Notes under the pieces: generated by a model
What the model was told of the DNA's origin: nothing
What the model saw: the letters and a program-made list of their open reading frames with translations, nothing else
Database searches by the model: none
Shown here: in pieces, positions 23,008 to 34,107 of the stretch
How positions within the stretch are numbered: position 1 is the stretch's first letter
Layout of the letters: each line of letters starts with the position of its first letter
Position numbers and translations under genes: made by a program
Assembly (NCBI RefSeq): GCF_902726545.1
Contig: NZ_CACVAD010000021.1
Location: 1 to 64,000 of the forward strand
Length of the DNA stretch: 64,000 nucleotides
Origin: Yersinia artesiana
GTDB lineage: Bacteria > Pseudomonadota > Gammaproteobacteria > Enterobacterales > Enterobacteriaceae
Direction: 5' to 3'

Positions 23008-23600
23008 TCTTCGGTCCCCTTATGAGTCGCAAGGCGTACATCTCTTGATCGCAGTCATCATTGTTAACTTCAGTTGCCACATAAGTGGGAGCAACTATCG
23101 ATAAATGAAACTGCTGTGAATACTTATTTATCGCGCTATATATCCATCAAACGAGTGCAGCACGCACTCTATTTTAGGTGTCCCATCGCCCAGGCGAAGC
23201 AGCTTGATAAAACGATGGTCTTGTAAAGCGCCGCCCTTGTAAAGCGATTGTATGTAGCCAGTCCCCCCCTGTCTAGCGCCATGCCGGTACAAACCACACT
23301 CTGTTGCAATTTCATGTCAGGAACCATCAGTAAAAACTGAAAAACCTCTACGACCAATCCTGTAAAGTTATACATGCGCTTAACAACTGGAGATAAAAGT
23401 ACTGGTCTGATCACACTTTCAAAGTCCTTTAACAGCCGTGAATAACGCGAAATCGCTCATTTTTATGACGTACCACACACATTTTGATTTCGCTATTTCT
23501 CGTTTGTGCTCGTTAACGATAAATTTACATCAACCCTTTTATAATTCGAAGGGTAAAAATAAGAAATACCCTATAAATCTCTGTCTCTAGGACATCTACT
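23008..23600. other. Noncoding zapB-glpF interval
   Basis: This 593-base divergent region holds no convincing gene. Near glpF it has a GlpR-type operator. An 11-base direct repeat CTTGTAAAGCG occurs at 23220-23230 and 23236-23246. The rest is presumed promoter and leader DNA for zapB and glpFK. Confidence 0.6.
23504..23525. promoter_or_regulatory. Probable GlpR operator upstream of glpF
   Basis: The palindrome TCGTTAACGA (23510-23519) lies within a stretch resembling the GlpR consensus TATGTTCGATAACGAACATA. It is about 80 bases before the glpF start. E. coli glpFK is repressed by GlpR until glycerol-3-phosphate accumulates. Confidence 0.55.
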
Positions 23601-24449
23601 ATGAGCCAAACCGCTAGTTCGACCTTGAAGGGCCAATGTATCGCGGAGTTTCTCGGTACTGCTCTACTCATCTTTTTTGGTGTGGGCTGTGTCGCTGCAT
23701 TAAAGTTGGCTGGGGCCAGTTTTGGGCAGTGGGAAATTAGTATTATTTGGGGCCTGGGTGTTGCCATGGCCATCTATTTAACCGCAGCCATTTCAGGCGC
23801 ACATCTTAATCCGGCAGTCACCATTGCATTGTGGTTATTTGCCTGCTTCGATCGCCGCAAAGTTCTCCCTTACATTGTGGCGCAAATTGCCGGTGCATTT
23901 TGTGCCGCGGCCTTAGTGTTCGGCCTCTACTACAATCTGTTTATCGATTTCGAACAAACTCATCAGATAGCACGCGGCAGTGTTGAAAGCCTGGATCAGG
24001 CTGGCATCTTCTCGACTTATCCCAATCCACACATTTCTGTTTTCCAGGCTTTCCTGGTTGAAACTGTTATTACCGCAATTTTGATGTGTCTGATCCTGGC
24101 GCTGACTGATGATGGCAACGGCATTCCACGTGGCCCATTGGCGCCATTGTTGATTGGTATTTTGATTGCCGTTATCGGCGCTTCTATGGGGCCACTGACT
24201 GGGTTCGCATTAAACCCGGCTCGTGATTTTGGTCCAAAGCTATTTGCTTATTTTGCAGGCTGGGGCGAAATCGCCTTCACTGGCGGACGTGATATTCCTT
24301 ACTTCCTAGTACCCATCTTTGGGCCTATCGTCGGCGCATTGGTCGGTGCATTCGGTTATCGCGCCCTGATTGGTCGCCATTTGCCATGCGATGTGTGTGT
24401 CGCTGACGATGAAGAAACCACGGTTACGACCACAGAACGCAAAGCGTAA
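23601..24449 (+). CDS. glpF: Glycerol facilitator (aquaglyceroporin)
   Basis: Inner-membrane channel for glycerol of the MIP family, 282 residues with six membrane helices and two half-helices. The two pore motifs are NPA in AHLNPAVT near residue 72 and LNPARD in the second half; the Arg after the second NPA is the selectivity-filter residue. The C-terminal tail starts HLPCDVCV, as in E. coli GlpF. It is the first gene of the glpFK pair. Confidence 0.97.
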   Translation: MSQTASSTLKGQCIAEFLGTALLIFFGVGCVAALKLAGASFGQWEISIIWGLGVAMAIYLTAAISGAHLNPAVTIALWLFACFDRRKVLPYIVAQIAGAFCAAALVFGLYYNLFIDFEQTHQIARGSVESLDQAGIFSTYPNPHISVFQAFLVETVITAILMCLILALTDDGNGIPRGPLAPLLIGILIAVIGASMGPLTGFALNPARDFGPKLFAYFAGWGEIAFTGGRDIPYFLVPIFGPIVGALVGAFGYRALIGRHLPCDVCVADDEETTVTTTERKA

Positions 24450-24456
24450 ATAATAG

Positions 24457-26049
<1,593 letters not shown>

Positions 26050-26090
26050 CGGCCCGCCGGCTTTAAGCTAAAAATGTTTTATGCAATCGA

Positions 26091-26122
26091 CGCCCCATCA
26101 CTCCCCCTGATGGGGCGTTTTT
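26091..26122 (+). terminator. glpK terminator
   Basis: CGCCCCATCA (26091-26100) pairs with TGATGGGGCG (26108-26117) around a 7-base loop, then five T. It separates glpFK from glpX. Confidence 0.9.
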
Positions 26123-26231
26123 ATGGTGAAAAAAAACACCACATCAAAAGACACGCTTGCGGCTTCACGTCACAAAAGTGGTAGAATTCCGGCTTCCATT
26201 CTTCTATACCACCTCAATTAACAGGTTAATG

Positions 26232-27242
26232 ATGAAACGTGAATTAGCCATCGAGTTTTCCCGTGTCACCGAAGCTGCCGCGCTGGCAGGTTATAAGTGG
26301 CTGGGTCGGGGCGATAAAAATGCTGCCGACGGTGCTGCTGTAAAAGCCATGCGTATTATGCTCAATCAGGTCAATATTGATGGGCAGATTGTTATCGGCG
26401 AAGGTGAAATCGATGAAGCTCCAATGCTGTATATCGGCGAAAATGTCGGCACAGGCCAAGGCGATGCGGTTGATATCGCGGTAGATCCCATTGAAGGCAC
26501 CCGTATGACTGCAATGGGTCAGGCTAATGCACTGGCGGTGCTGGCGGTGGGAGATAAAGGCACATTTTTACACGCGCCAGATATGTATATGGAAAAACTG
26601 GTGGTTGGCCCCGGAGCGAAAGGCGCTATCGACCTTAACCTGCCGCTGGAACTCAACTTACGTAATGTAGCCATCAAGCTGAATAAGCCACTGACCGATT
26701 TAACGGTTATTACGCTCGCTAAACCGCGCCATGACGGCATCATCGCCGAAATGCAGCAACTGGGTGTCAAAGTGTTCGCTATCCCCGATGGCGATGTTGC
26801 GGCTTCCATTTTGACCTGCATGCCAGAAAGTGAAGTGGATGTGATGTACTGCATCGGCGGAGCACCTGAAGGCGTGATTTCTGCTGCGGTCATCCGCGCC
26901 CTGGATGGTGATATGCAAGGCCGTTTGCTACCTCGTCATCAAGTAAAAGGTGATAACGAAGATAACCGCCGCATTGGTGAAGAAGAACTGGTGCGCTGCA
27001 AATCAATGGGTATTGAGGCAGGTAAAGTGCTGTTACTGGGTGATATGGCCCGTAATGATAATGTGATTTTCTCTGCCACCGGCATTACCAAAGGTGATCT
27101 GCTGGAAGGCATTTATCGCAAAGGGAACATGGCAACCACCGAGACACTGCTGATTCGCGGTAAATCCCGCACTATCCGCCGTATCCGTTCCACCCATTTC
27201 CTTGATCGCAAAGATCCGGCGCTGCATGAATTCTTGCTGTAA
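26232..27242 (+). CDS. glpX: Class II fructose-1,6-bisphosphatase
   Basis: Hydrolyses fructose-1,6-bisphosphate in gluconeogenesis, needed when growing on glycerol. The protein has 336 residues, as in E. coli, starting MKRELAIEFSRVTEAAAL. The metal and substrate motif DPIEGTRM is near residue 85. Two adjacent ATGs (26229 and 26232) exist; the second matches the family start. The terminator before it suggests a promoter of its own in addition to any read-through from glpK. Confidence 0.96.
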   Translation: MKRELAIEFSRVTEAAALAGYKWLGRGDKNAADGAAVKAMRIMLNQVNIDGQIVIGEGEIDEAPMLYIGENVGTGQGDAVDIAVDPIEGTRMTAMGQANALAVLAVGDKGTFLHAPDMYMEKLVVGPGAKGAIDLNLPLELNLRNVAIKLNKPLTDLTVITLAKPRHDGIIAEMQQLGVKVFAIPDGDVAASILTCMPESEVDVMYCIGGAPEGVISAAVIRALDGDMQGRLLPRHQVKGDNEDNRRIGEEELVRCKSMGIEAGKVLLLGDMARNDNVIFSATGITKGDLLEGIYRKGNMATTETLLIRGKSRTIRRIRSTHFLDRKDPALHEFLL

Positions 27243-27299
27243 TTAGTCTCACGAATTCTTTAGCAAAAAATTAAAATGGTGGCGGCTGATAAAGTTAAA

Positions 27300-27373
27300 C
27301 GAAGGGGAAGCGTGCCGTTGGGGTCGTAGCGATGCCAGTCGCCGGAGCGCCCATCGGTGCGTTAACCCCTTCG
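27300..27373 (+). repeat. 74-base dispersed repeat, copy A
   Basis: Bounded by a perfect inverted repeat CGAAGGGG (27300-27307) and CCCCTTCG (27366-27373). The reverse complement of 29680-29753 has the same length and matches it at 54 of 74 positions without gaps. It lies between the converging glpX and emrD. The family is not one I can name with certainty. Confidence 0.75.
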
Positions 27374-27394
27374 CTCACAAGAATCTCTTCGTAG

Positions 27395-28579
27395 TTAAAC
27401 CCGATGTTCTTGCGGTTGCATCCGGTGAGATAACGGCCACCAGCACAGCAAAATCAAGACTGCCATAGCAAACATCAGCAGCCCCAGGCTGAATTGCCCG
27501 GTTTGCGGCAACATGGCTGATAACCAGGTCGCCAGACCTGAACCGACATTCTGTAACCCGCCGACCAAAGCCCCCGCCGCACCGGCCAGATAAGGGAATG
27601 GCTCCATCGCCCCTGTCGTGGCAAGCGGGAATAACATCCCAGCACCAAAGAAGAACAGCGCCGCCGGTATCACCAGCGTCCAAATATTCATAACGCCAAA
27701 CCAGCCAGGTATCCACATCATCAAGCCCGCCAGCAGACAACTGATCACTGAATGCCACATCAGGTTATGGAAAGTTTTACCATCGCGACCGGCATACCAT
27801 GCACCAAAGAATGCGGCAGGAATGGGCAGGATAAATAGGATACTGACCGTCACCCCGCTCAACCCCAGCACACCGCCCATCAACACACCGGCACTGGCCT
27901 CAAACACTGCAATTCCCGCCAATGCTCCAATCAGCATCACCAAGTAACAGCTAAAGGCGCGATCTGATAATAATAAGCGGAAGCTGGCCAGCATGCGCCG
28001 CTTCTCAGTTTGCTGCGGACGAGTTTCTGGCAACCAACGAAACATGCAAAATGCCACGCCACCACATAAAAAGAGCAGAAAAGCATAGCATGCACGCCAG
28101 CCAAACAGGCTTGCCAGCACCCCACCGATGACCGGAGCCATGAGCGGGCTGACCAAAATTCCCATGTTCAGCATACTGTTAGCGTAACGCAGTGCGGTGC
28201 CAGCATATAAATCTCGCGGCATGGTTCGTGCCATCACACCTGCGACACCCGTCCCCATACCTTGCAAAGCACTGGCCGCGACTAACAAGGACAAACTATT
28301 TGCCAGCCAGGCTCCTAATGCGCCCAACATAAATATCATCATGCCCGCCAATATGACTGGCCGACGCCCAATCCGGTCAGATAGTGGGCCATAAATCAGT
28401 TGCGAGAAGCCATAGGTTAATAAATAGGCCGCCATCACGCGCTGTACAGTGCCGGGACGCACCGAAAGGTCGCGGGCGATATCCGCGACAACAGGAACGT
28501 AAATGGTTTGTGCCATTTGACCGACTGCAACTAACAGAATCAACATCACCAGCAGGTGGAAATTTTCTATTTTTCTCAT
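27395..28579 (-). CDS. emrD: Multidrug efflux MFS transporter EmrD
   Basis: Inner-membrane proton-driven drug exporter of the major facilitator superfamily. The 394 residues form about 12 membrane helices. It begins MRKIENFHLLVMLILLVAVG. The loop 2-3 motif GPLSDRIGRRPVIL and the helix 5 motif PVIGGVL, typical of drug antiporters, are present. In E. coli emrD lies elsewhere (near ivbL), so its place between glpX and fpr is a lineage-specific arrangement. It is divergent from fpr. Confidence 0.94.
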   Translation of the reverse strand: MRKIENFHLLVMLILLVAVGQMAQTIYVPVVADIARDLSVRPGTVQRVMAAYLLTYGFSQLIYGPLSDRIGRRPVILAGMMIFMLGALGAWLANSLSLLVAASALQGMGTGVAGVMARTMPRDLYAGTALRYANSMLNMGILVSPLMAPVIGGVLASLFGWRACYAFLLFLCGGVAFCMFRWLPETRPQQTEKRRMLASFRLLLSDRAFSCYLVMLIGALAGIAVFEASAGVLMGGVLGLSGVTVSILFILPIPAAFFGAWYAGRDGKTFHNLMWHSVISCLLAGLMMWIPGWFGVMNIWTLVIPAALFFFGAGMLFPLATTGAMEPFPYLAGAAGALVGGLQNVGSGLATWLSAMLPQTGQFSLGLLMFAMAVLILLCWWPLSHRMQPQEHRV

Positions 28580-28916
28580 AATCTTAACTAATTGTTAGCC
28601 GGACTTCGTGTCACATATACCTGGCAGCGAAAACCATATTTTGCGACACACCTCACTATTTTTGCGACACCACTTACTGGGCGCATAAGCTAACAAATTC
28701 AGATTTTTTAGCGAGCCAGCACGACATATTGCCAAATAGCCAACTGGCAGATAAAAACACCATTGTCGTAAAGTTAACTGTCCATATTGCGTGACTACAA
28801 CAAGTGCGAAGGGTGTCACACGTAATCGATAATACTTTTCAACCAAATGACCTAAAATATCGCCTGCGCTTTAGGTACTACTTTCGATAAGTATTTGAAT
28901 AAAGGGAATCATAATT
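28580..28916. other. Noncoding emrD/fpr divergent interval
   Basis: This 337-base promoter region has no convincing gene; an 83-codon frame inside it lacks any family features. It contains two copies of TTTTGCGACAC (28639-28649 and 28660-28670) exactly 21 bases apart, suggestive of a regulator binding two turns along one DNA face. Confidence 0.5.
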
Positions 28917-29663
28917 ATGGCTGAATGGGTTAGTGGCAAAATTACTCACATTGAACACTGGACGGACGCGTTGTTCAGTATTCGGGTCAATGCGCCAATT
29001 GACCCCTTTACTGCCGGTCAATTTGCCAAGCTGGCATTAGATATTGACGGCGAGCGGGTACAGCGGGCCTATTCCTACGTCAATGCGCCAAGTGACAAGA
29101 ATCTGGAGTTCTATCTGGTCACCGTGCCAGAGGGGAAACTCAGCCCACGACTTGACCAACTGGCAGTGGGTGGCGAAGTGATGGTGACCAAGCAAGCGGC
29201 GGGCTTCTTTGTGTTGGAAGAAATTCCGGATTGCGACACGTTATGGATGCTGGCAACCGGCACGGCCATTGGCCCGTATCTGTCTATTTTGCAGGAAGGG
29301 CGCGATTTGGAGCGCTTTAAAAATCTGGTACTGGTTCATGCTGCTCGCTTTGCCCGCGATTTTAGTTATCTGCCGCTAATGCAACAGCTTGAGCAGCGCT
29401 ATAACGGCAAATTGCGTATCCAGACGGTTGTCAGCCGTGAAGAATCCCCAGGGTCATTGACCGGCAGAGTCCCCGCACTGATTGAAAATGGCTCACTGGA
29501 AGCGGCAGTCGGCTTGAAAATTGATGCGGAAGATAGCCATGTCATGCTGTGCGGTAACCCGCAAATGGTACGTGATACTCAGCAAATGCTGAAAGAACAG
29601 CGCGGGATGCGTAAACATTTACGCCGTAAACCGGGGCACATGACCAGCGAACAATATTGGTAA
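28917..29663 (+). CDS. fpr: Ferredoxin/flavodoxin-NADP+ reductase
   Basis: FAD enzyme passing electrons from NADPH to flavodoxin or ferredoxin; supports Fe-S repair and radical enzymes. The protein has 248 residues, as in E. coli. The FAD-binding motif RAYSYVNAPS is at about 50-59, the NADP-binding stretch MLATGTAIGPYLSIL follows, and the C-terminus ends EQYW, where an aromatic residue stacks on FAD. In E. coli it is induced by SoxS; no certain SoxS box was identified here. Confidence 0.96.
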   Translation: MAEWVSGKITHIEHWTDALFSIRVNAPIDPFTAGQFAKLALDIDGERVQRAYSYVNAPSDKNLEFYLVTVPEGKLSPRLDQLAVGGEVMVTKQAAGFFVLEEIPDCDTLWMLATGTAIGPYLSILQEGRDLERFKNLVLVHAARFARDFSYLPLMQQLEQRYNGKLRIQTVVSREESPGSLTGRVPALIENGSLEAAVGLKIDAEDSHVMLCGNPQMVRDTQQMLKEQRGMRKHLRRKPGHMTSEQYW

Positions 29664-29679
29664 CCAGAAGCACCGTGGG

Positions 29680-29753
29680 CCAAGGGTTGACCACGCCGAG
29701 GGGCACTCCGACGGCTTACGCCGTTACGACCCCTGCGGCATGTTTCCCCTTGG
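29680..29753 (-). repeat. 74-base dispersed repeat, copy B
   Basis: Inverted relative to copy A at 27300-27373, same length, ends CCAAGGG and CCCCTTGG. Internal GCCGaGGGG pairs with CCCCtGCGGC, and ACGGC pairs with GCCGT, giving a branched hairpin. It lies between the converging fpr and yiiR, where it may act as the transcription end. Confidence 0.75.
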
Positions 29754-29780
29754 TTTAATTTAGCTAACATCGTGAAGATG

Positions 29781-30215
29781 TTACTGTGATTTTTCAGCCA
29801 AAAACTTCACCGGCACGGCCTCTGGGCCAAAGCGGTTTTCCCCCTCAGTGCCAAGAAATGCGCCACAGTCGATAAGCATCATGACCATAATAAGTGTGGG
29901 AATAAATCGCCCGACACCCCATTGCCAGATCGGCGCGAGCATCTGCCAGTTACCGGCCATCAGCATCCATGCCAGTACCACCAATAATGCCCACCAACCG
30001 GCTTTATTGCGGTCATGTAGCCGTTTAACCACCACTGCCGCCGTGGGCCACAGTAAAAATACGATAGCAAAAGCGGCGGTTTGAGTTGACAGCCAATTCT
30101 GCCCTGCCAATGTGAAAATAATCAGCATTGCCAATAACCACAGCCCAATCCAGATCCAAAAATCACGCCGCCCGATACGGCCTTTCAACGAGAAACACCA
30201 CTGCTGTATTGTCAT
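29781..30215 (-). CDS. yiiR: DUF805 inner-membrane protein
   Basis: Hydrophobic protein of 144 residues with about four membrane segments after a short cytoplasmic start (MTIQQWCFSLKGRIGRRDFW). The motif F-x-GRxGRxxFW at the N-terminus and the central KRLHDRNKAGWW are diagnostic of the DUF805 family. Its position beside fpr and yiiQ matches E. coli yiiR. Function is unknown. ATG 30215 is preferred over a TTG one codon earlier. Confidence 0.85.
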   Translation of the reverse strand: MTIQQWCFSLKGRIGRRDFWIWIGLWLLAMLIIFTLAGQNWLSTQTAAFAIVFLLWPTAAVVVKRLHDRNKAGWWALLVVLAWMLMAGNWQMLAPIWQWGVGRFIPTLIMVMMLIDCGAFLGTEGENRFGPEAVPVKFLAEKSQ

Positions 30216-30373
30216 CAATAACTCGACCCATTTAACTGATATAACCTAAAGTTGATATGTTCGATAGAGTAACCCAACGCTGCAACTAACCTATAATCTT
30301 TGCAGTGAATTTTGACAATCACCACCAATTACCGTTTTAATTCCCTCCACACACTCTTAACAACGGCGTAGCC

Positions 30374-30979
30374 ATGAGAAAAGAAATAACCGCAATGCTG
30401 ACAATACTGCTGCTAATAGCAACGGTTAGCCGCGCTCATGCCGATCCCGACGCTGGCAGTTATCAGCAGGCTGAAGAGACTCAACCAACGGCACCTTATC
30501 TGCTTTCTGGTGCACCAACTTTTGATTTAACCTTGGTGAAATTCCGTGAGCGGTATAATCACGCCAACCCAACCTTGCCACTCAGTGAGTTTCACGCCAT
30601 CACGGTCAAAGATGATGCGCCCCCGTTAACACGGGCAGCCAGCAAGATTAATGAAAACCTCTATGCTTCCACGGCGCTGGAGAGAGGTACGGGTAAGATA
30701 AAAACCATACAAATTACTTATTTACCGATCAAAGGCAGTGAAGAAAAAGCCGCCCGATTGGTCGCAGTAAATTATATGGCAGCACTAATGCGTCAGTTTG
30801 AACCGACGCTCACGCTCGAACAAAGTATCAGTAATGTGCAGCAACTGCTGACCCAGGGCAAAGGATCACCTTTCTTCGCCCATTCTGTCGGCGCAATTCG
30901 CTATGTGGTGGCAGATAATGGCGAAAAAGGGCTTACCTTCGCTGTTGAACCGATTAAGCTGTCACTATCTGATGCATAA
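30374..30979 (+). CDS. yiiQ: DUF1454 periplasmic protein
   Basis: Protein of 201 residues with a clear signal peptide (MRKEITAMLTILLLIATVSRA, cleavage near HAD at 22-24), hence periplasmic. The rest is soluble. It matches E. coli YiiQ in size and in place, upstream of tpiA. The function of the family is not known. It is divergent from yiiR. Confidence 0.85.
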   Translation: MRKEITAMLTILLLIATVSRAHADPDAGSYQQAEETQPTAPYLLSGAPTFDLTLVKFRERYNHANPTLPLSEFHAITVKDDAPPLTRAASKINENLYASTALERGTGKIKTIQITYLPIKGSEEKAARLVAVNYMAALMRQFEPTLTLEQSISNVQQLLTQGKGSPFFAHSVGAIRYVVADNGEKGLTFAVEPIKLSLSDA

Positions 30980-31077
30980 TCTCGCCGCAATTAATGACGA
31001 AAAGCAAAGCCATTACCGCTAATCATCTCTATACTGTTGGACAGGTAAACTGCCTGTCGGGCAGTCATTATTATTGA

Positions 31078-31875
<798 letters not shown>

Positions 31876-31891
31876 TTTAGGTTTTAAGCTC

Positions 31892-32761
31892 TCAATTAGG
31901 CTGGGGCTGATGCTCCGGCCTTTTATTGATATTTTCATGAATTCCTTTCTTATATAAATCAATACCGTCAGCACCTATCGAGCCAAGAAATTTGCTTATC
32001 TGAGCCTCTTGATTGGAAAGCTTCTTTTGATCAGTCGGGTTTAAACGCTTCACCTGTTGGCTGATACTAAGATCACAGCTTAAATGGGTTTTCTTCTGTG
32101 CATCAAAAAAATGAATAAGATTGCTATCTTTAAATTTAATCAGATTACAGGCATGCCCTCGTGTCGCACCCGGTAGCAACTGCCAACTCGCCGGGCGATG
32201 AATCACAATAACGCCATTCAGTTCATCCTCGCGTTTCAATTGCTGTAATATAATAGTCAGCAGTTCATTAACAGAGTTAGTGCTATTCACTGGCAGCCCC
32301 ATTATCCCTTTGACATCTGCACCTCTAAGCTCCGGCATTGCCAGATGTAATACATTGCTCTCGAATGTTTCTGCAACGGCTGTGGCACAAGAAGCACAGT
32401 TAGTTTGTCCAAAACCGTGAATACCAAAAAGTGCAAGCAAAGCAGCCAGAGGCCGCAGTAACAAAGGCGGCTTACCCTCACGATTTACTGTACCCAACAA
32501 ATAGTTTGCCAGGTAATTCTCTTTGGTGCCAAAGCAGGAATAGTTGCCAGGTTTTATACCAAAAGAGTCTTTCTTATTTTCTATGGCCGTGGGCGGTGTA
32601 TAGGTGGCTAGCTTTTCTAAGTTGTGGGTTTCCGAGTCCACATGCTCATACCTTGCATCTACGCTATGCTGTGATACAAAGCTCTCGCGGTTTCTTATTA
32701 GGTCTGAATTTTCATTTTGTTGAGCCTGTGAGTTCGTATTGATTATATTTTCTGATCTCAT
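31892..32761 (-). CDS. Stand-alone papain-fold (Tox-PL-like) protein, putative effector
   Basis: 289 residues, AT-rich, alone between tpiA and sbp. Residues 1-75 are polar, rich in Asn, Gln and Ser, with no signal peptide. A short hydrophobic stretch (about 98-113) follows. The domain after it shows a papain-type triad: C122 in TNCASCA, H203 in RGHACNLI and D220 in HFFDAQ. The NCxxC, GHxxN and DxQ pattern is that of the Tox-PL family, which includes Shigella OspI and the Pasteurella toxin deamidase. The Cys-His gap of 81 and His-Asp gap of 17 resemble OspI as I recall it (83 and 15). Inferred role: a secreted glutamine deamidase or protease acting on host or rival proteins. No immunity gene adjoins it, which favours a host-directed effector. 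Target and secretion route are unknown. Confidence 0.75.
   Translation of the reverse strand: MRSENIINTNSQAQQNENSDLIRNRESFVSQHSVDARYEHVDSETHNLEKLATYTPPTAIENKKDSFGIKPGNYSCFGTKENYLANYLLGTVNREGKPPLLLRPLAALLALFGIHGFGQTNCASCATAVAETFESNVLHLAMPELRGADVKGIMGLPVNSTNSVNELLTIILQQLKREDELNGVIVIHRPASWQLLPGATRGHACNLIKFKDSNLIHFFDAQKKTHLSCDLSISQQVKRLNPTDQKKLSNQEAQISKFLGSIGADGIDLYKKGIHENINKRPEHQPQPN
31899..31924 (+). terminator. tpiA terminator inside the orphan gene's 3' end
   Basis: GGCTGGGGC (31899-31907) pairs with GCTCCGGCC (31912-31920) around TGAT, followed by TTTT. On the opposite strand the same bases encode part of the last ten residues (RPEHQPQPN) of the papain-fold protein. Confidence 0.8.
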
Positions 32762-32789
32762 TCCCTTATCCCCATTAATTGATAAACCT

Positions 32790-32806
32790 AATTAACCGAG
32801 TTAATT
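32790..32806. promoter_or_regulatory. Palindrome upstream of the papain-fold gene
   Basis: AATTAAC-CGA-GTTAATT is a perfect 7-base-arm palindrome, 28 bases upstream of the start codon at 32761. It could be an operator; no regulator gene adjoins it. Confidence 0.4.
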
Positions 32807-32899
32807 CAATAACGCATTTTTCACTGCGTGGCGAATCGGGGAGTTTTTATCTATAAGAAAGGGGAATATTGTGAAAATAATTAAATCATGGGCGCTGCT

Positions 32900-32936
32900 A
32901 ACAAAACAAAGCGCCCGTAAGCATTAACTTACGGGC
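32900..32936 (-). terminator. sbp terminator
   Basis: GCCCGTAAG (32913-32921) pairs perfectly with CTTACGGGC (32928-32936). On the minus strand it is followed by GCTTTGTTTTG. It lies just past the sbp stop. Confidence 0.85.
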
Positions 32937-32983
32937 ACTGAGTCTACTTCTGCTATCAAATCATTATGTTATATTTTCTTGCT

Positions 32984-33973
32984 TTATCGCTTACTAATTT
33001 CGTCAAATACGCCGCCAGTTGCAAAGTGCACCTGCTGTGCTTTCGTCCAACCACCGAACACATCATCAATGGTAATCAGCTTCAGTTGCGGGAATTCCTT
33101 GGTAAACTTGGCCGCGACCGCCGGATCACGTGGGCGATAGTAATTCTTCGCGGCGATAGTCTGGCCTTCAGGTGAATACAGATACTTCAGATACGCATCA
33201 GCCACTTCACGGGTGCCGCGTTTATCCACCACTTTATCCACGACCGAAACCGTCGGTTCAGCCAAAATAGAGATACTTGGCGTGATGATATCAAACTGGT
33301 CTTTACCCACTTCATTCACCGCCAGCAGAGCTTCATTTTCCCAGGCAATCAATACATCACCAATACCACGCTCAACAAAGGTATTGGTTGCGCCACGCGC
33401 ACCAGAATCCAACACTTCCACATTCTTATACAACTGTTTGACAAACTCTTGCGCTTTGGCCTGATCGTTATTGTTGTGCTCTAACGCGTAGGCCCATGCT
33501 GCCAGATAGTTCCAGCGCGCACCGCCAGAAGTTTTCGGATTCGGCGTAATAACCGAGGTACCCGGTTTTACTAAATCCGACCAATCATGAATCTGTTTTG
33601 GGTTCCCTTTACGCACCAGGAAGACGATAGTTGAAGTGTAAGGCGCAGAGTTATCTGGCAGGCGCTTGATCCAATCTTTATCAATACGACCACGCTCAGC
33701 AATAGCATCGACGTCATAAGCCAGAGCCAAAGTCACAACATCAGCTTCAATACCATTAATCACCGAGGTCGCCTGCTTACCAGAACCACCATGTGATTGG
33801 CGCACAGTCACTTTATCACCGGTTTTCTCTTGCCAGTGCTTACTGAATGCCTGGTTATACTCTTGATAAAACTCACGTGTCGGATCATATGACACATTCA
33901 GCAATTGAATATCTTTTGCTATGGCACCTGATGCCAACAGCAGTAATGAAAGACCTACACCCCATTTACGCAT
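32984..33973 (-). CDS. sbp: Periplasmic sulfate-binding protein
   Basis: Binds sulfate for the CysTWA ABC importer. From ATG 33973 it has 329 residues, the E. coli length. The signal peptide [19 protein letters not shown] is followed by [17 protein letters not shown]. The ligand-site stretches [22 protein letters not shown] and [12 protein letters not shown] are conserved. The upstream frame (to 34051) has no homology. Expression should depend on CysB, as known in E. coli. Confidence 0.96.
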   Translation of the reverse strand: MRKWGVGLSLLLLASGAIAKDIQLLNVSYDPTREFYQEYNQAFSKHWQEKTGDKVTVRQSHGGSGKQATSVINGIEADVVTLALAYDVDAIAERGRIDKDWIKRLPDNSAPYTSTIVFLVRKGNPKQIHDWSDLVKPGTSVITPNPKTSGGARWNYLAAWAYALEHNNNDQAKAQEFVKQLYKNVEVLDSGARGATNTFVERGIGDVLIAWENEALLAVNEVGKDQFDIITPSISILAEPTVSVVDKVVDKRGTREVADAYLKYLYSPEGQTIAAKNYYRPRDPAVAAKFTKEFPQLKLITIDDVFGGWTKAQQVHFATGGVFDEISKR

Positions 33974-34107
33974 TAACCCGCTCCCCAGATTTATTGTTAT
34001 TAACCAAATTGGTTGGCCTGATACTGAGCGTGCCAGAAACTTTCCTGCCAATTAAAGAATAAAAAATTTTTGATTATACCAATATGAAATATATAACCTG
34101 TTGAATG

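Noticed and set aside
23169-23414. 81-codon minus-strand frame in the zapB-glpF interval
   Set aside because: No plausible start signal or conserved motif; it lies in promoter DNA.
28595-28846. 83-codon reading frame on the minus strand in the emrD/fpr interval
   Set aside because: No ribosome site, no family features, and it fills a divergent promoter region; the composition looks random.
31892-32761. Papain-fold gene as part of a toxin-immunity pair
   Set aside because: No small gene follows or precedes it on the same strand; neighbours are tpiA and sbp.
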